Shown here: piece by piece, positions 8,221 to 9,535 of the stretch
How positions within the stretch are numbered: position 1 is the first letter of the stretch
Layout: each line of letters begins with the position of its first letter
Origin: an uncultured Variovorax sp.
GTDB lineage: Bacteria > Pseudomonadota > Gammaproteobacteria > Burkholderiales > Burkholderiaceae
Length of the DNA stretch: 9,535 bases
Direction: 5' to 3'
NCBI GenBank assembly: GCA_946478645.1
Contig: CAMLCW010000197.1
Coordinates: forward strand, 1-9,535
Translations under genes and position numbers: made by a program
Notes under the pieces: generated by a model
The model's database searches: none
The model's input: only the letters and a program-made list of their open reading frames with translations
What the model was told of the DNA's origin: nothing

Positions 8221-9535
8221 ATGATTGACAAACTCAGCTGGGTCGCGATCTACCCCGAAATCGTGCTGCTGGTCATGGCCTGCATCATTGCGCTGGTCGA
8301 CCTGTCGACGACCGGCGCGCGCCGCACGCGCACCTATGTGCTCACGCTGCTCACGCTCGCCGTGGTGGCGGTGCTGACCGGCCTCGCAGCCAACGACGGC
8401 AAGACTGTCTATGGCTTCGGCGGCATGGTCGTGAGCGACCCGATGGGCAACTGGCTCAAGTGCTTCGCCACGCTGGCGCTGATGGTCACGCTGGTCTATG
8501 GCCGCCCGTATGCGGCCGACCGCGAGATGCTGCGCGGCGGCGAGCTGTTCACCATCAGCATGTTCGCGCTGCTGGGCATGTTCGTGATGATCTCGGGCAG
8601 CAACTTCCTGCTGATCTACCTCGGCCTCGAACTGCTCACCTTGTCGAGCTATGCGCTGGTGGCGTTGCGCCGCGACAACGCGGTGGCCAGCGAGGCGGCC
8701 ATGAAGTACTTCGTGCTCGGCGCCATGGCCAGCGGCTTCCTGCTGTACGGCCTGTCGATGATGTACGGCGCGACCGGCTCGCTCGACGTCAACGAGGTGT
8801 TCAAGATCATCGCGAGCGGCAAGGTCAACCACCAGGTGCTGGTGTTCGGCCTGGTGTTCATCGTCGCGGGCCTGGCCTTCAAGGTCGGCGCGGCGCCGTT
8901 CCACATGTGGGTGCCCGACGTCTACCAGGGCGCGCCGACGGCCGTCACGCTGCTGATCGGTGCGGCGCCCGAGCTCGCCGCCTTCGCGATCATCATCCGC
9001 CTGCTGGTCGAAGGCCTGCTGCCGCTCGCGTTCGACTGGCAGCAGATGCTGGCCGTGCTGGCCATCGCGTCGCTCGTGATCGGCAACCTGGCCGCGATCG
9101 CGCAGACCAATCTCAAGCGCATGCTGGCCTATTCGACCATTGCGCAGATGGGCTTCATGCTGCTCGGCCTGGTGGCCGGCGTGGTCAACGGCAACACCTA
9201 CAACGCGCAGTTCGCGTACAGCGCCTCGATGTTCTACATCGTGACCTACGTGCTGACCACGCTCGCGAGCTTCGGCATCATCCTGCTCTTGGCGCGCGAA
9301 GGCTTCGAGAGCGAGGAGATCACCGACCTCGCGGGCCTGAACCAGCGCAGCCCACTTTATGCCGGCGTCATGGCCGTGGCGATGTTCTCGCTCGCGGGCC
9401 TGCCGCCGCTGGTCGGCTTCTACGCGAAGCTCGCGGTGCTGCAGGCGCTCATCGCCTCGGGCCAGGCGATCTACATCGGCCTGGCGGTGTTCGCGGTGGT
9501 CATGTCGCTGATCGGCGCCTTCTACTACCTGCGCG
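8221..9535 (+). CDS. nuoN: NADH-quinone oxidoreductase subunit N (NuoN), 3'-truncated by window edge
   Basis: This is the third antiporter-like pumping subunit (ND2 family), next to NuoK. The frame is open from ATG 8221 to the last base, giving 438 residues. E. coli NuoN is 485 aa, so roughly 50-60 residues are probably cut off. Conserved residues are Glu137 ([15 protein letters not shown]. coli Glu133), Lys221 ([22 protein letters not shown], Lys217), His228 (His224) and Lys403 (GFYAKLAVL, Lys395). The [16 protein letters not shown] signature is also typical. The position of the TM8 lysine (E. coli Lys247, exactly 30 residues after Lys217) is Glu251 here ([10 protein letters not shown], codon GAG at 8971-8973). 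I found no frameshift or internal stop when translating by eye. The start follows nuoM by 24 bp. Confidence 0.97.
   Translation, partial: MIDKLSWVAIYPEIVLLVMACIIALVDLSTTGARRTRTYVLTLLTLAVVAVLTGLAANDGKTVYGFGGMVVSDPMGNWLKCFATLALMVTLVYGRPYAADREMLRGGELFTISMFALLGMFVMISGSNFLLIYLGLELLTLSSYALVALRRDNAVASEAAMKYFVLGAMASGFLLYGLSMMYGATGSLDVNEVFKIIASGKVNHQVLVFGLVFIVAGLAFKVGAAPFHMWVPDVYQGAPTAVTLLIGAAPELAAFAIIIRLLVEGLLPLAFDWQQMLAVLAIASLVIGNLAAIAQTNLKRMLAYSTIAQMGFMLLGLVAGVVNGNTYNAQFAYSASMFYIVTYVLTTLASFGIILLLAREGFESEEITDLAGLNQRSPLYAGVMAVAMFSLAGLPPLVGFYAKLAVLQALIASGQAIYIGLAVFAVVMSLIGAFYYLR

Noticed and set aside
6685..8904. A 739-codon minus-strand open frame opposite nuoM and the start of nuoN
   Set aside because: It has the same low-complexity charged composition, has no recognisable family and is fully explained by the coding bias of nuoM/nuoN on the other strand.
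1..9535. A novel or accessory system (defence, mobile element, CRISPR, unusual insertion)
   Set aside because: Every kilobase is accounted for by canonical nuo genes in the standard order with 4-bp overlaps or gaps of at most 36 bp. There are no repeats, integrase, tRNA or compositional break.

Overview
The window lies entirely inside a bacterial nuo operon for the proton-pumping NADH:quinone oxidoreductase (respiratory complex I, NDH-1). All genes are on the + strand in the order nuoG(3' part)-H-I-J-K-L-M-N(5' part). This matches the usual proteobacterial order for the second half of the nuo cluster, with no inserted gene. The two edges cut nuoG (N-terminus missing) and nuoN (C-terminus missing).

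Organism: the DNA is GC-rich throughout, with strong G/C bias at third codon positions. The proteins look betaproteobacterial: NuoH is 358 aa, NuoL has a long His-rich loop, and NuoG lacks the N7 cluster ligands. My best guess is Burkholderiales, probably Comamonadaceae (Variovorax/Acidovorax-like). This is inference from sequence character and memory, not a database match.

Layout: 1-2021 nuoG, an iron-sulfur subunit of the peripheral arm. 2018-3094 nuoH, the membrane subunit at the quinone site. 3112-3636 nuoI, the two-[4Fe-4S] subunit that passes electrons towards the quinone-reducing end. 3673-4338 nuoJ and 4335-4643 nuoK, small membrane subunits that carry the proton-relay axis. 4659-6695 nuoL, 6721-8196 nuoM and 8221-9535 nuoN (partial), the three antiporter-like pumping subunits. 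Genes overlap by 4 bp (G/H and J/K, both ATGA) or are separated by 15-36 bp. I see no promoter, terminator, tRNA, repeat array or mobile element, so the window is most simply read as one internal segment of a polycistronic transcript. No gene-free stretch exceeds 36 bp.

Electrons from NADH (oxidised by NuoEF, outside the window) pass through the NuoG and NuoI clusters to quinone at the NuoH interface. The resulting conformational and electrostatic change is relayed through the NuoH, J and K charges to NuoN, M and L, which move protons. I checked the key charged residues gene by gene. All expected ones are present except one: NuoN has Glu251 where E. coli has the TM8 lysine Lys247. I see no sign of a new system here; this is a conserved housekeeping operon with a few subunit-level peculiarities.
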